Shown here: positions 28,594 to 36,591 of the stretch, piece after piece
Layout: every line of letters begins with the position of its first letter
Position numbering within the stretch: position 1 is the stretch's first letter
Virus record (IMG/VR): IMGVR_UViG_3300046808_001241
Location: 1-64,000 of that record
Length of the DNA: 64,000 nucleotides
Direction: 5' to 3' (one strand)
Source of the DNA: a virus
The notes under the pieces: model-generated
The model's database searches: none
Seen by the model: only the letters and a program-made list of their open reading frames with translations
What the model was told of the DNA's origin: nothing
Translations under genes and position numbers: made by a program

Positions 28594-28968
28594 GTGGTGC
28601 ATTCTGCGATGGCGTTCACGTCCAGACTCTGTGCCACGATCATACACATCAAACGGTTTAACTGTATCTTCTGCGACGCTTGAGAGCTCAATGTTTCCTG
28701 AGGACACAACTGCTTGAGAAACTCCTGCTGATAAAGCAGAAACCGAAACAGAATATGCTCCCAACGTTGTTGATAAAGCATCGAACGTATAAACGGAATT
28801 AGTAGCATCTGAAATAGCAATGCTGTCTTTTTTCCATTGATACTCATATGTCGCAGTAGAAAAATCAGCAGAAGCTACTACCGAAAATGTTGTATCTTGT
28901 CCAAAAGGAACATTAGAGAGAATAGTACCAGCGTTTGGAGTTAAAGATGTGATGATAATGGATGCCAT
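28579..28968 (-). CDS. Ig-like domain late protein
   Basis: 129 residues with an immunoglobulin-like beta sandwich: YEYQWKKDSIAISDATNSVY then LGAYSVSVSALSAG gives the W...Y.C/V-like core. Late promoter at 28974. Such domains decorate phage heads and tails (for example T4 Hoc). The C-terminus is basic (GRERHRRMHHLGYI). I infer a virion surface protein. Confidence 0.75.
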   Translation of the reverse strand: MASIIITSLTPNAGTILSNVPFGQDTTFSVVASADFSTATYEYQWKKDSIAISDATNSVYTFDALSTTLGAYSVSVSALSAGVSQAVVSSGNIELSSVAEDTVKPFDVYDRGTESGRERHRRMHHLGYI

Positions 28969-28973
28969 ATCTT

Positions 28974-28981
28974 TTATTTAT
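28974..28981 (-). promoter_or_regulatory. T4-type late promoter element
   Basis: ATAAATAA on the minus strand, 5 nt before the ATG ending at 28968. Confidence 0.7.
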
Positions 28982-29137
28982 CTATTTTGGAAGAAAAATT
29001 TGTCGTTCTTCGTTCAAACAAATTAAAAACAAATTGTTTTCAGGTTCAAAAATTCTTTGCGCTGTACTCTAGAAGCTGACTATTCAATCGTTCTTGTTAG
29101 TCTTCTTTGCGTTTAGAATATTTTTAAGCGTTTGTCC

Positions 29138-29145
29138 TTAAATAT
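29138..29145 (+). promoter_or_regulatory. late-type promoter element of the lysis cassette
   Basis: TTAAATAT, 4 nt before ATG 29150; imperfect match. The 28982-29137 stretch holds no gene that I can support. Confidence 0.5.
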
Positions 29146-29149
29146 TATT

Positions 29150-29758
29150 ATGAACCGAACAATATTAATTGCGTGCATTGCAATATTGTTGCTTCCGTCC
29201 TGCACTGTATATACAGAGAAGCAATCAGAAGTTTTGTCACAATCAGCCTATTTAGCAGATGATTCGTTTGAGGCCGGTCGTTTTGATGTAACCGACTCTG
29301 CCTTAGATAATGTAATCCGGATCGTCAAACCTCCAAAACAAAGACTGCAAATTAAAGCAATCGAAACACCAACCTCTTTAACTTCTTCTTCTGAAGGTTC
29401 AACGCAAAAAAATACAAACACTGCTGCTAATCAAAAAATTGTAATAGTTCCTGAAAAATTCAAAAACCAACAAATAGTGGTCGTGAATTCTGAAGAGTTT
29501 CAACAGTTAATAAAAGACAAAAAAATACTCGAGCAATTACAGGGTGATCATAAAATTCTTAATAAATTAAAAGTAGATATTGAACAGGAGCTTGCAAAGC
29601 AAATAGCTTACAACAATAAAATGGTCGAGGACTTAAACAAACTACAAAAAGAATTGTTATCAAAAAAACTTCTTATCTTAAAATTGTACATAATTATAGC
29701 AATAATGGTATTGGTAATGGGGGGAGGAGTCTATCTTAGATTGAAAGGAATTTTATGA
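29150..29758 (+). CDS. predicted u-spanin
   Basis: 202 residues. N-terminal signal MNRTILIACIAILLLPSC gives a lipobox-type Cys18 for outer-membrane lipidation. A Ser/Thr/Gln linker and a coiled coil (about 115-175) follow, then a C-terminal transmembrane helix (YIIIAIMVLVMGGGVYL, about 181-197). This is the architecture of T1 gp11-type u-spanins, which join the inner and outer membranes and fuse them at lysis. It is longer than T1 gp11. First gene of the lysis cassette. Confidence 0.75.
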   Translation: MNRTILIACIAILLLPSCTVYTEKQSEVLSQSAYLADDSFEAGRFDVTDSALDNVIRIVKPPKQRLQIKAIETPTSLTSSSEGSTQKNTNTAANQKIVIVPEKFKNQQIVVVNSEEFQQLIKDKKILEQLQGDHKILNKLKVDIEQELAKQIAYNNKMVEDLNKLQKELLSKKLLILKLYIIIAIMVLVMGGGVYLRLKGIL

Positions 29759-29874
29759 AAAACATATTGCAACTTGTCTTAGAAAATATTAAAATGTTTT
29801 ATAAAAAACATCCTATCTTGGCTGTTTTTATATCCGGAATATTATTTGGTTTGTTTTTATCGTTTATTTTTTAG
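29755..29874 (+). CDS. 39-residue membrane protein
   Basis: MKNILQLVLENIKMFYKKHP followed by one strong transmembrane helix (AVFISGILFGLFLSFIF). ATGA overlap with the spanin gene. Possible pinholin or antiholin, by position only. Confidence 0.6.
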   Translation: MKNILQLVLENIKMFYKKHPILAVFISGILFGLFLSFIF

Positions 29875-29875
29875 T

Positions 29876-30349
29876 ATGTGGAGAGGAATAACAGATTTAA
29901 TAAAAGCTGCAGCATCAATGTTGCATAGCGGATCTGTGCCTCCAAACACCCCTGTAAGATATAAAGAAGATTTAAGTAAAGTAAATTTTTTAGCTTCTAA
30001 AAAATTTTATGTAGTATTCTGGTCGGTTGTCATACTAGCAATATTTTATGTTGCTAGTATTGTGGTATTGTTTTTAACAGCAAATGCTCCTTCCTTAACA
30101 GTTCCGTTTGTTTCAATTTTTACAGAAACTATTAAAATACTAGCTATTATAATTGCTAGTTATCTTGGTGTACAAACAGTATTGGATTACAAAATGCAGT
30201 CTAACACAAATATTGATTTGCAAGGTTCAAATTCTTTTACTAGTGAAGTTGTTGATGAAAACGTAGTTCAAAAATTTGCAGAGAAACATAAAACAGATCT
30301 TTCATACGCACCTTTAGAGTGGATTCAAGAAAGGAGCTTTGAAGTATGA
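29876..30349 (+). CDS. holin candidate
   Basis: 157 residues. A basic N-terminal third, two transmembrane helices (FYVVFWSVVILAIFYVASIV at about 44-63; a second about 82-108), and a soluble acidic C-terminus. It directly precedes the endolysin with ATGA overlap, the usual place for a holin. Confidence 0.6.
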   Translation: MWRGITDLIKAAASMLHSGSVPPNTPVRYKEDLSKVNFLASKKFYVVFWSVVILAIFYVASIVVLFLTANAPSLTVPFVSIFTETIKILAIIIASYLGVQTVLDYKMQSNTNIDLQGSNSFTSEVVDENVVQKFAEKHKTDLSYAPLEWIQERSFEV

Positions 30350-30822
30350 ATCTTTGGCCAAAGCAAAATTATTCATCCATGGTAGAATACTACGGTCTAG
30401 TAGGAGAGAATCAAACAACTCTCATTCTTCCATATACTTTAAAGTTGGCTTGGGATTCGTCCTCCGTAGTTAAAAGAATGACATGTCATTTAAAAGTTGC
30501 TGAATCGTTACACAGCATATTTGAAAATGTTTTAAAAACTTACGGTGAAAAAGAATTGCGAAAACTGAACTTAGATGTGTTTGGAGGCTGTTTAAACGTA
30601 AGAAAAATGAGAGGGAGTAAAAATACGTGGTCTATACATTCTTGGGGAGCGGCTGTAGATTTGGATCCGAATAACAATCAGCTAAAATGGAATAATAACA
30701 AAGCAACGTTTGCAAAAAGGGAATACGAACCTTTTTGGAAAATAATCGAATCAGAGGGCTGGGTTAGTTTAGGAAAACAAAGAAATTATGACTGGATGCA
30801 CTTTCAAGCAGCAACACTCTAA
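30346..30822 (+). CDS. endolysin, M15-family peptidase
   Basis: 158 residues. The motif SIHSWGAAVD (His98, Asp105) and the terminal WMHFQ (His152) are the zinc ligands of M15/VanY-type L-alanyl-D-glutamate or D-Ala-D-Ala peptidases. Cleaves peptidoglycan stem peptides. No signal peptide, so it needs a holin. Confidence 0.88.
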   Translation: MNLWPKQNYSSMVEYYGLVGENQTTLILPYTLKLAWDSSSVVKRMTCHLKVAESLHSIFENVLKTYGEKELRKLNLDVFGGCLNVRKMRGSKNTWSIHSWGAAVDLDPNNNQLKWNNNKATFAKREYEPFWKIIESEGWVSLGKQRNYDWMHFQAATL

Positions 30823-31729
30823 TCTTAAAAGTAAAAGACGGACAGAAGTTGGAGAAACGGAACGTCTTTTATTAAACATTACAAACAGACAAGCAAACTT
30901 AAAAGAACTGTCGTCGTATTTATCAGAATTAGAGAGCCAACTGGCTTTAATTTTTGCAGCATCTCCTGATATTATTGTGTTGTTGGACAAAACAGCCAAA
31001 ATTTTGAAAATCAGCGAGGCTGCTTATTCTGCTTTAGAATATAGAAAAGAAGAATTGGTAGGTAAGTGTCTTTGGGATTTTATTTCTTTGGACGATTTAG
31101 ATAAGACAAAAGAAACGTTTTTAAGTTTGCAACAAGGAACAGAAACGATTGAGACAAAAGCTTTGATAAATCGTTGGATTTCAAAAAGTGGCAAATTAGT
31201 AAAATTAGTTTGGAGATTTTCTTTGTTCAATTCAGAAAAAAACTATACTGTCGGAATTGCTTCTGATGTGTCTGTTTTTGGAGAAAACGAAAAGTACGAT
31301 CTCAAAACGCTTCAAAAAGCAGTAGACTTATCTGCAGATGGAGTAATTGTAACAGACTCTTTTAGTAAACACAATACAATAGTGTATGTGAACGAAGCGT
31401 TTTGCAATATGACTGGTTATACACAAGCGGAACTTGTTGGAAAAAATGCAAAATTTTTGCAAAGCGAAGAATGCAAGCATTCTAGAGCAATTAATACATT
31501 AAGAGAATGCATAAAAACAGGAAAAGGGTGCGACATACTTTTACAAAACATCAAAAAAAACGGAGAGATATTTTATAATAAATTGATGGTGTCTGCTGTT
31601 AAAGAAGGAGATGAGGTAATAAATCATATCTGGATATCTAAAGACGTGACAGATGAGATTGGGATCAAATATGAATGGTCTCCAAATACAGAAAGGGGGT
31701 TTTGGATTTTAAATGAGCAGAAACTCTGA
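30788..31729 (+). CDS. tandem PAS protein with LOV-like second domain
   Basis: 313 residues. Charged N-terminal coiled coil (about 20-55), PAS-1 (about 55-163), PAS-2 (about 178-290). PAS-2 has the LOV-like run NEAFCNMTGYTQAELVGKNA followed by KFLQ. In photoactive LOV domains the residue after GxN is the flavin-reactive Cys; here it is Ala221. No kinase, cyclase or DNA-binding output domain follows. The gene overlaps the endolysin end by 35 nt and is followed by a coiled-coil membrane protein, so it is embedded in the lysis cassette. Confidence 0.85.
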   Translation: MTGCTFKQQHSNLKSKRRTEVGETERLLLNITNRQANLKELSSYLSELESQLALIFAASPDIIVLLDKTAKILKISEAAYSALEYRKEELVGKCLWDFISLDDLDKTKETFLSLQQGTETIETKALINRWISKSGKLVKLVWRFSLFNSEKNYTVGIASDVSVFGENEKYDLKTLQKAVDLSADGVIVTDSFSKHNTIVYVNEAFCNMTGYTQAELVGKNAKFLQSEECKHSRAINTLRECIKTGKGCDILLQNIKKNGEIFYNKLMVSAVKEGDEVINHIWISKDVTDEIGIKYEWSPNTERGFWILNEQKL

Positions 31730-32114
31730 TGCCCTACAAAAAAACAATTACGAAGGAAATGGTTGGTCAAAATACCAAATCATGGTATTGCAGCAACTTG
31801 AGGATCATAATGCTGTTTTACAAAATTTAAATAAAGAACTAATCGAACTTAAGCAAAACATGGCTGTGTCTGAAACCGAGTTAAAAATGTGGAGAGCTCA
31901 GACCATGTTGTCCATTGAAAAGCTTACTGAAGAAGTTGACGAAATACTTTATGACGAAAGCGGACTAAGCTACAAAATTAGAGCTCTTGAGAGGAATAAC
32001 GAAGTCGACGAAAAAGTTAGTTTAAAAACAAAAGCCATTTGGGCTATGTTGGGAGCTATATTGACTTTTTTAGCAAGTTTTGGAGCTAAGGTAGTAGAAA
32101 TTTTTTTAAAATAG
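31713..32114 (+). CDS. coiled-coil protein with C-terminal membrane helix
   Basis: 133 residues. A long coiled coil (about 25-100) and one C-terminal transmembrane helix (KAIWAMLGAILTFLASFGAK). The layout recalls XhlA-type lysis accessories. It may tether a partner, plausibly the PAS protein, to the membrane. Confidence 0.6.
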   Translation: MSRNSDALQKNNYEGNGWSKYQIMVLQQLEDHNAVLQNLNKELIELKQNMAVSETELKMWRAQTMLSIEKLTEEVDEILYDESGLSYKIRALERNNEVDEKVSLKTKAIWAMLGAILTFLASFGAKVVEIFLK

Positions 32115-32130
32115 CTTGGTAACTTTAGTG

Positions 32131-32159
32131 TTGCCTTGTCCGTTTAACTCTTGTATGGT
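32131..32159 (+). promoter_or_regulatory. sigma70-like promoter, TTGCCTTGTCC variant
   Basis: -35 TTGCCT, 17-bp spacer, -10 TATGGT; 22 nt to ATG 32182, so a short leader without a ribosome binding site. Confidence 0.6.
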
Positions 32160-32181
32160 AGTTCTTGTAACAATCAAACAT

Positions 32182-33063
32182 ATGACTGACACACTACAAG
32201 TACTAACCTTAGACGAAGCAATCAGCCGAGTTCCTGCTATTGGAGCTACAGGCCCATCGGAGCGCGTTTCTGACAGCTATCAATTCGTTTCCACTCGCGA
32301 CATTCTTGAGCGCGTTCAACAAGACGGCTGGCTTATTACAGGCGTAAATGCTCAAAGCCGAATGCCTTATGCTCAGCATCGTGTAACTCTTGTTCATGAA
32401 AATAGCCTCGAGAAGGCACGCCAAGCTGTCGGAAATTTGACAAATCAACCAGATGAAGGAATTCCTCGAATTGAGATGTTCAATTCACATAATTTGACCA
32501 AACGTCTTATGTTTGCAATTGGATATTTTAAATTTGTTTGCTCTAACGGACTTATTGTGGCTAGCGGTCCTGCTGAGACCATTCGTACTAAACATCGCTT
32601 TTCAGGAGATCGCCTCAACGAAATCATGGAACAAGTCTCCTCAATTTCAGAACGCTTTCCGGTTATCAATCAAACCATCAACGACTTCCGTTCTCGTCAA
32701 ATGACAGAAGAGGAACAAGTTGCTTATGCACAGTTTGCAATTAAAGGTCGCTTTAACTATCGTCCTGAAATGCCGAAGCGTTTCCGTGATATGGGTCGCA
32801 CCGTAGAAAAGCTTCTTGCTCATCGCCGAGAAGAGGACAACGGCAACACGACATGGCAAGTATTTAATCGAGTACAAGAAAATCTTATGATGGGCATGGA
32901 AGGGTTTTCCCGGCCAATTCGTGGATACTCTGATTCTGTTCGTGTTAACCAGCTTCTTTGGAAAGGCGCTGAGACAACCTTGAAATTTGATTCACAAGCA
33001 CTGAATACAGCTCTGATGAATTTGATTGTCAAGGATGGCAAAAAAGGCAAAGTCTCTGTCTAA
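32182..33063 (+). CDS. DUF932 (phage/plasmid-like TIGR03299-type) protein
   Basis: 293 residues. The central stretch MFAIGYFKFVCSNGLIVASG, followed by I.TKH.F, is characteristic of the DUF932 family common in phages and plasmids. Function unknown. Codon use is more GC-rich than its AT-rich neighbours. It has its own promoter and terminator, suggesting high and separate expression. Confidence 0.8.
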   Translation: MTDTLQVLTLDEAISRVPAIGATGPSERVSDSYQFVSTRDILERVQQDGWLITGVNAQSRMPYAQHRVTLVHENSLEKARQAVGNLTNQPDEGIPRIEMFNSHNLTKRLMFAIGYFKFVCSNGLIVASGPAETIRTKHRFSGDRLNEIMEQVSSISERFPVINQTINDFRSRQMTEEEQVAYAQFAIKGRFNYRPEMPKRFRDMGRTVEKLLAHRREEDNGNTTWQVFNRVQENLMMGMEGFSRPIRGYSDSVRVNQLLWKGAETTLKFDSQALNTALMNLIVKDGKKGKVSV

Positions 33064-33072
33064 TTAATACAT

Positions 33073-33110
33073 GGGGAGAAGAGTAAAATCCTTCTCCCCT
33101 TCCATTTTTT
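33073..33110 (+). terminator. intrinsic terminator
   Basis: GGGGAGAAG/CTTCTCCCC stem (33073-33081/33091-33099), then TTCCATTTTTT. Confidence 0.85.
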
Positions 33111-33368
33111 GTGATATCTTTTATAACAAAACCAAACGGAACAATTCAAGTGAAGCAAAAAGGAACCATCTACTACAAATTTAAGGGAATGTCGATGCAT
33201 CCTGAACCAGCAACTGTCGTCGAGCAAGATGGAGACGTTCTTGTAGTTGACCGAGAAATTGACAAACAATTAGTTGAATTTATTAAGTCTAATTCATCCT
33301 GGCTTCTTAAAGGAAATGAAACTCCAAATAGTCTATTGTATGGGACGTGTTTCAGGTTCGACTCATGA
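33111..33368 (+). CDS. hypothetical protein, GTG start
   Basis: 85 residues, beta-rich (GTIQVKQKGTIYYKFKGMSM). GTG start directly after the terminator. The ATG at about 33186 is an alternative. Confidence 0.55.
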   Translation: MISFITKPNGTIQVKQKGTIYYKFKGMSMHPEPATVVEQDGDVLVVDREIDKQLVEFIKSNSSWLLKGNETPNSLLYGTCFRFDS

Positions 33369-33796
33369 AGGTGTTCTTTACAAAAAAATTAAACAAAAAA
33401 CAGCTCAGAGAATTAATCTGTGAAACAGCTGGAAAAGTTGGAGTAAACAAAGTTGTATTCAACAATAAAGCAAAATATGTAAGAGGAACATATAATGCAT
33501 TCACAGGCATTTTATATTTGAGTTTAAAACAAACTAAAAAAGATTTACTGAATGCATTTTTTCACGAATTAGGACATCACTTTGCAGTAAAGAACAATCG
33601 CTGGAAGGTTTATCATTTTAATTTAGTGCCGTCTATGACGGTCGAACGGATGTTTAGAATTGAAAACAAAATTGACAGAAAAGCCAAAAAGCTTTGGAAT
33701 AAATACGTTGACTTGACCCAGTGGGGTAAGTATAATTTCGCTTATCCAAAAGCAAGAAAAAAACAAATTATGAATCATATTATTAATACGCTATAA
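33365..33796 (+). CDS. zinc metallopeptidase-like protein (HExxH)
   Basis: 143 residues. The motif FFHELGHHF supplies an HExxH zinc site, with a downstream Glu in VERMFRIENKID. Resembles SprT/ImmA/ArdC-type small zincins. Substrate unknown. ATGA overlap upstream. Confidence 0.75.
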   Translation: MKVFFTKKLNKKQLRELICETAGKVGVNKVVFNNKAKYVRGTYNAFTGILYLSLKQTKKDLLNAFFHELGHHFAVKNNRWKVYHFNLVPSMTVERMFRIENKIDRKAKKLWNKYVDLTQWGKYNFAYPKARKKQIMNHIINTL

Positions 33797-33797
33797 A

Positions 33798-34010
33798 ATG
33801 AGTGACGCTACATTGCACATCTACATGGAGGGAGACAAATTTTGTTTTGACTCTGAAATTTATACACAAGACGGACCCAAAAAAACTCTCGATTACGAAG
33901 ACGGGGACATGATTAAATGGAGTTGGGAAGGCAAAAAAATGACAGGCACGTTAAGGCAAAAGAATATAGATCTTGGACTTTTCTCCATCGAAAACGTAGT
34001 GGCATATTAA
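33798..34010 (+). CDS. small hypothetical protein
   Basis: 70 residues, beta-rich and acidic. Stop overlaps the nuclease start. Unrecognised. Confidence 0.6.
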   Translation: MSDATLHIYMEGDKFCFDSEIYTQDGPKKTLDYEDGDMIKWSWEGKKMTGTLRQKNIDLGLFSIENVVAY

Positions 34011-34804
34011 TGAACGTTTTTAAAGAGCTGTCTATATTCAACCGGATAACGTTTGTAGAAAAAACACATACTTATTTGTTGGATGGATTACCAACAAATA
34101 GCCCGTCGGTTACAAGACTATTAAAAAGATACAAGAAAGAATTCGAAAAAGACAAGATTGCTGCACGAGTAGCCAAAAAACAAAAAACTACAGTTGCTCA
34201 TATTTTGGCTGAGTGGGAAATGAATAATTTGTATTCCACTACGCTCGGTTCAATGTTGCACAAATACATTGAAAATTTTTACTGTAACAAAAGAATCGAA
34301 TTTGATGGCAATTTTGCTGGTCTAGGTTTTGATGAGAAAAAGAAAATATCTGAAACTCTTCCAAAATTGATTGAATACTTTCAGAATTTTTACAATGATA
34401 ACAAACATTTAGTCTGCGTAAAAAATGAAATGGTTCTAGGGGATATAGAAGATACCAAGGTATGTGGTATGATGGACATGCTTTGCTACAACACTCAGAC
34501 AGAGTGTTTGGAAATATTGGATTTCAAAACCAATAAAAAGATGGAAAAAACAAGTCCGTGGGGCAATCTTTTTTGTCCTTTTGATGATATGACTGAAGGA
34601 GAAATAAACGAATATACAATTCAGTTAAATTGTTACAAACATTTTTTAGAAAAGTACACATCTTGCAAGATTAACAAACTAAAGCTGGTTTGGTTTAACA
34701 TTAACAATCCAAACTATGAAGTAATTGAGCTTGGAGATCTGCAGCCAAAAATTAAACTGATGTTAGATCAATTCAAATCATCTTCTTTATTTGCAGGAGT
34801 GTAA
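34010..34804 (+). CDS. PD-(D/E)XK nuclease
   Basis: 264 residues. Visible motifs: LGSMLHKYIENF (GxxxHxxIE type), CGMMDML, the catalytic LEILDFKTNK (D-x-K) and the trailing YTIQLNCYKHFLEK helix. This set matches RecB/Cas4-like phage exonucleases. It would process DNA ends. Confidence 0.85.
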   Translation: MNVFKELSIFNRITFVEKTHTYLLDGLPTNSPSVTRLLKRYKKEFEKDKIAARVAKKQKTTVAHILAEWEMNNLYSTTLGSMLHKYIENFYCNKRIEFDGNFAGLGFDEKKKISETLPKLIEYFQNFYNDNKHLVCVKNEMVLGDIEDTKVCGMMDMLCYNTQTECLEILDFKTNKKMEKTSPWGNLFCPFDDMTEGEINEYTIQLNCYKHFLEKYTSCKINKLKLVWFNINNPNYEVIELGDLQPKIKLMLDQFKSSSLFAGV

Positions 34805-35135
34805 ACAAAGACAGTACATAAACTGGAGCTACAATAATTATTTCCCCACAAATAAAACCAGCCACCAAAGCTAGCCAAAAGTTTAAGCAAAACGGACAGC
34901 TAACTAACTTTAATAAAAATTTTAAAAATTTGTTTGTGTTTTTTAATGATTTTTTATACAAAAAGTCTGGAAGAAAATCGTTTTTATTTTCTGATATATG
35001 CGATGTATATTGCAGTCTTAGATTTTCCCAAATACCAAATAGCTGACTATAGTGAACAAACCAATCTGTACAAAACCAAATAATAGAAATCGCTGAAATC
35101 CAAAATGTAGAGTAAAAAATTTGTTCGATTAGCAT
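34773..35135 (-). CDS. membrane protein with CPFC motif (DUF1360-like)
   Basis: 120 residues. Two or three transmembrane helices and SCPFCLNFWLALVAGF in the C-terminal half. The CPFCxxFW signature is that of DUF1360. Function unknown. The -10 TATACT is 5 nt before its ATG. Overlaps the nuclease end by 32 nt. Confidence 0.7.
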   Translation of the reverse strand: MLIEQIFYSTFWISAISIIWFCTDWFVHYSQLFGIWENLRLQYTSHISENKNDFLPDFLYKKSLKNTNKFLKFLLKLVSCPFCLNFWLALVAGFICGEIIIVAPVYVLSLFTLLQIKKMI

Positions 35136-35141
35136 AAATAA
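35134..35141 (+). promoter_or_regulatory. T4-type late promoter element
   Basis: ATAAATAA, 12 nt before ATG 35154. Confidence 0.65.
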
Positions 35142-35153
35142 GTATAACTAATT

Positions 35154-35549
35154 ATGAAATTTGATGATTTGTACAATAAGGTTTTTATTTGTGAGCAAGA
35201 CAATACAGAGGTTGCTGATCCTGCAGATTTTAACGACGTAGAACCAGCTCCACTTCCTGAACCAACTCCTGCTTTAGAGGCTCCTTCAGAGGAAACGCCA
35301 GCTCCTGTTGCAGCTGAGTCTGCTTCTTCTTTGACTGACTATATTACGCAAATCGAAGATTTTGCTAATAAGCTCAACGGCACAGACGGGTCATCCCTTC
35401 AATCATTAGTATCCAAACTTGATAGAGTTGAAACTCCTTTTGAAGGAATTTACGGACGTACGAGTTCTGAAATCGTTGATGCTGCAAAGACTCTTCGTTC
35501 GGTTTCTGAAAAGCTTAAGAATTTTATTATTCACGCTGCTAAAAAGTAA
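35154..35549 (+). CDS. putative capsid core or targeted protein
   Basis: 131 residues. MKFDDLYNKVFICEQ ends in I-C-E-Q (cleavage-type site, Glu14). A disordered Pro/Ala/Glu segment (about 30-65) and a helical C-terminus follow. Late promoter. Could be a prohead core protein or an internal protein. Confidence 0.55.
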   Translation: MKFDDLYNKVFICEQDNTEVADPADFNDVEPAPLPEPTPALEAPSEETPAPVAAESASSLTDYITQIEDFANKLNGTDGSSLQSLVSKLDRVETPFEGIYGRTSSEIVDAAKTLRSVSEKLKNFIIHAAKK

Positions 35550-35559
35550 TTTGAATTTT

Positions 35560-35577
35560 TCTTTTTAGTAGTATAAT
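35560..35577 (+). promoter_or_regulatory. -10 of the primase gene
   Basis: TATAAT about 6 nt before GTG 35584, with TTGAAT about 15 bp upstream; predicted leaderless GTG mRNA. Confidence 0.5.
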
Positions 35578-35583
35578 AAACTC

Positions 35584-36591
35584 GTGGAGCTAAACCAAGA
35601 GTTTTTAATCGAGACGTTTTATTCGTACTGTAGAAGACCGATACATAAAAAGTATCAAAACGTTTTTAATGCGGAATGTCCTGTATGCAAGGAGGGCAAA
35701 TCAGCCGGACGTACGAGAAGATTGTTTTACTTTCCACACAAGCAATATTTTTATTGTCACAATTGCGTAAAATCTTGGAGACCATTTGAGTGGGTTAAAG
35801 ACATAACCGGTTGGACGTTTCCTGAAATTGTTAGAAAGAACAACGAGAAAGAAGGACTAGTACAAACTAAAAAGCTTGTATATCCTATAGTGCAAGCTCA
35901 AAAGGTCATAGAAATACCAGATCTGCCTGAGAACTCGATCGATCTCACAGATAAAACTCAAATTGAGTATTACAATGACAACAAATTTGTTAAACTGGCT
36001 TTAAATTATTGTCAAAAAAGACGATTATGGACTGCTACTAATAGTTGCAAACGATTTTATTTGTCGCTAGAAGACAGAGTGCATAAAAATAGGTTGGTCA
36101 TACCATTTATTTCAGATAATGGTAAAACGAATTGTTACCAAACACGAGCATTGACAGAAAATCAGTTTCCAAAGTATTTGACAAAGTTTGGGGAAAAGGA
36201 AATGTTTGGAATCAATAATATCAATGAAGAAATTCCTTATGTGTTTATCTTCGAAGGTCCGATTGATTCAATGTTTGTAAAGAATGGGGTTGCAATGGCT
36301 TCTTTGGCTCCTACGGAGCATCAACTACAGCAACTAACCAACTTAATCGGATACGAACAAATTTGGGTGTTCGATAACGATAAAAATAATAAACAAACAT
36401 CAAGAAAGATCGAGAAATATATTAAAGAAGGCAAAAAAATATTTGTATGGCCTAAAGAATTTCAAAAATTTAAAGACTTTAATGAAATTTGCTGCAGCTT
36501 AGAACTCGATGAAATTCCTTGGAATTTTGTAGTAAAAAATTCAGCAGCAGGACAAGAAGCTCAGCTTAAACAAAAGTTATTGAGAGTTTAG
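35584..36591 (+). CDS. 61: DNA primase, T4 gp61-like
   Basis: 335 residues, GTG start. The N-terminal zinc-binding domain has Cys32, Cys35, Cys58 and Cys61 (ECPVCKEGK; FYCHNCVKSW). A TOPRIM core has VFIFEGPIDSMFV and the acidic IWVFDND. Makes RNA primers with the gp41-like helicase encoded at 59601. Ends 4 nt past the convergent gene's stop. Confidence 0.88.
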   Translation: MELNQEFLIETFYSYCRRPIHKKYQNVFNAECPVCKEGKSAGRTRRLFYFPHKQYFYCHNCVKSWRPFEWVKDITGWTFPEIVRKNNEKEGLVQTKKLVYPIVQAQKVIEIPDLPENSIDLTDKTQIEYYNDNKFVKLALNYCQKRRLWTATNSCKRFYLSLEDRVHKNRLVIPFISDNGKTNCYQTRALTENQFPKYLTKFGEKEMFGINNINEEIPYVFIFEGPIDSMFVKNGVAMASLAPTEHQLQQLTNLIGYEQIWVFDNDKNNKQTSRKIEKYIKEGKKIFVWPKEFQKFKDFNEICCSLELDEIPWNFVVKNSAAGQEAQLKQKLLRV

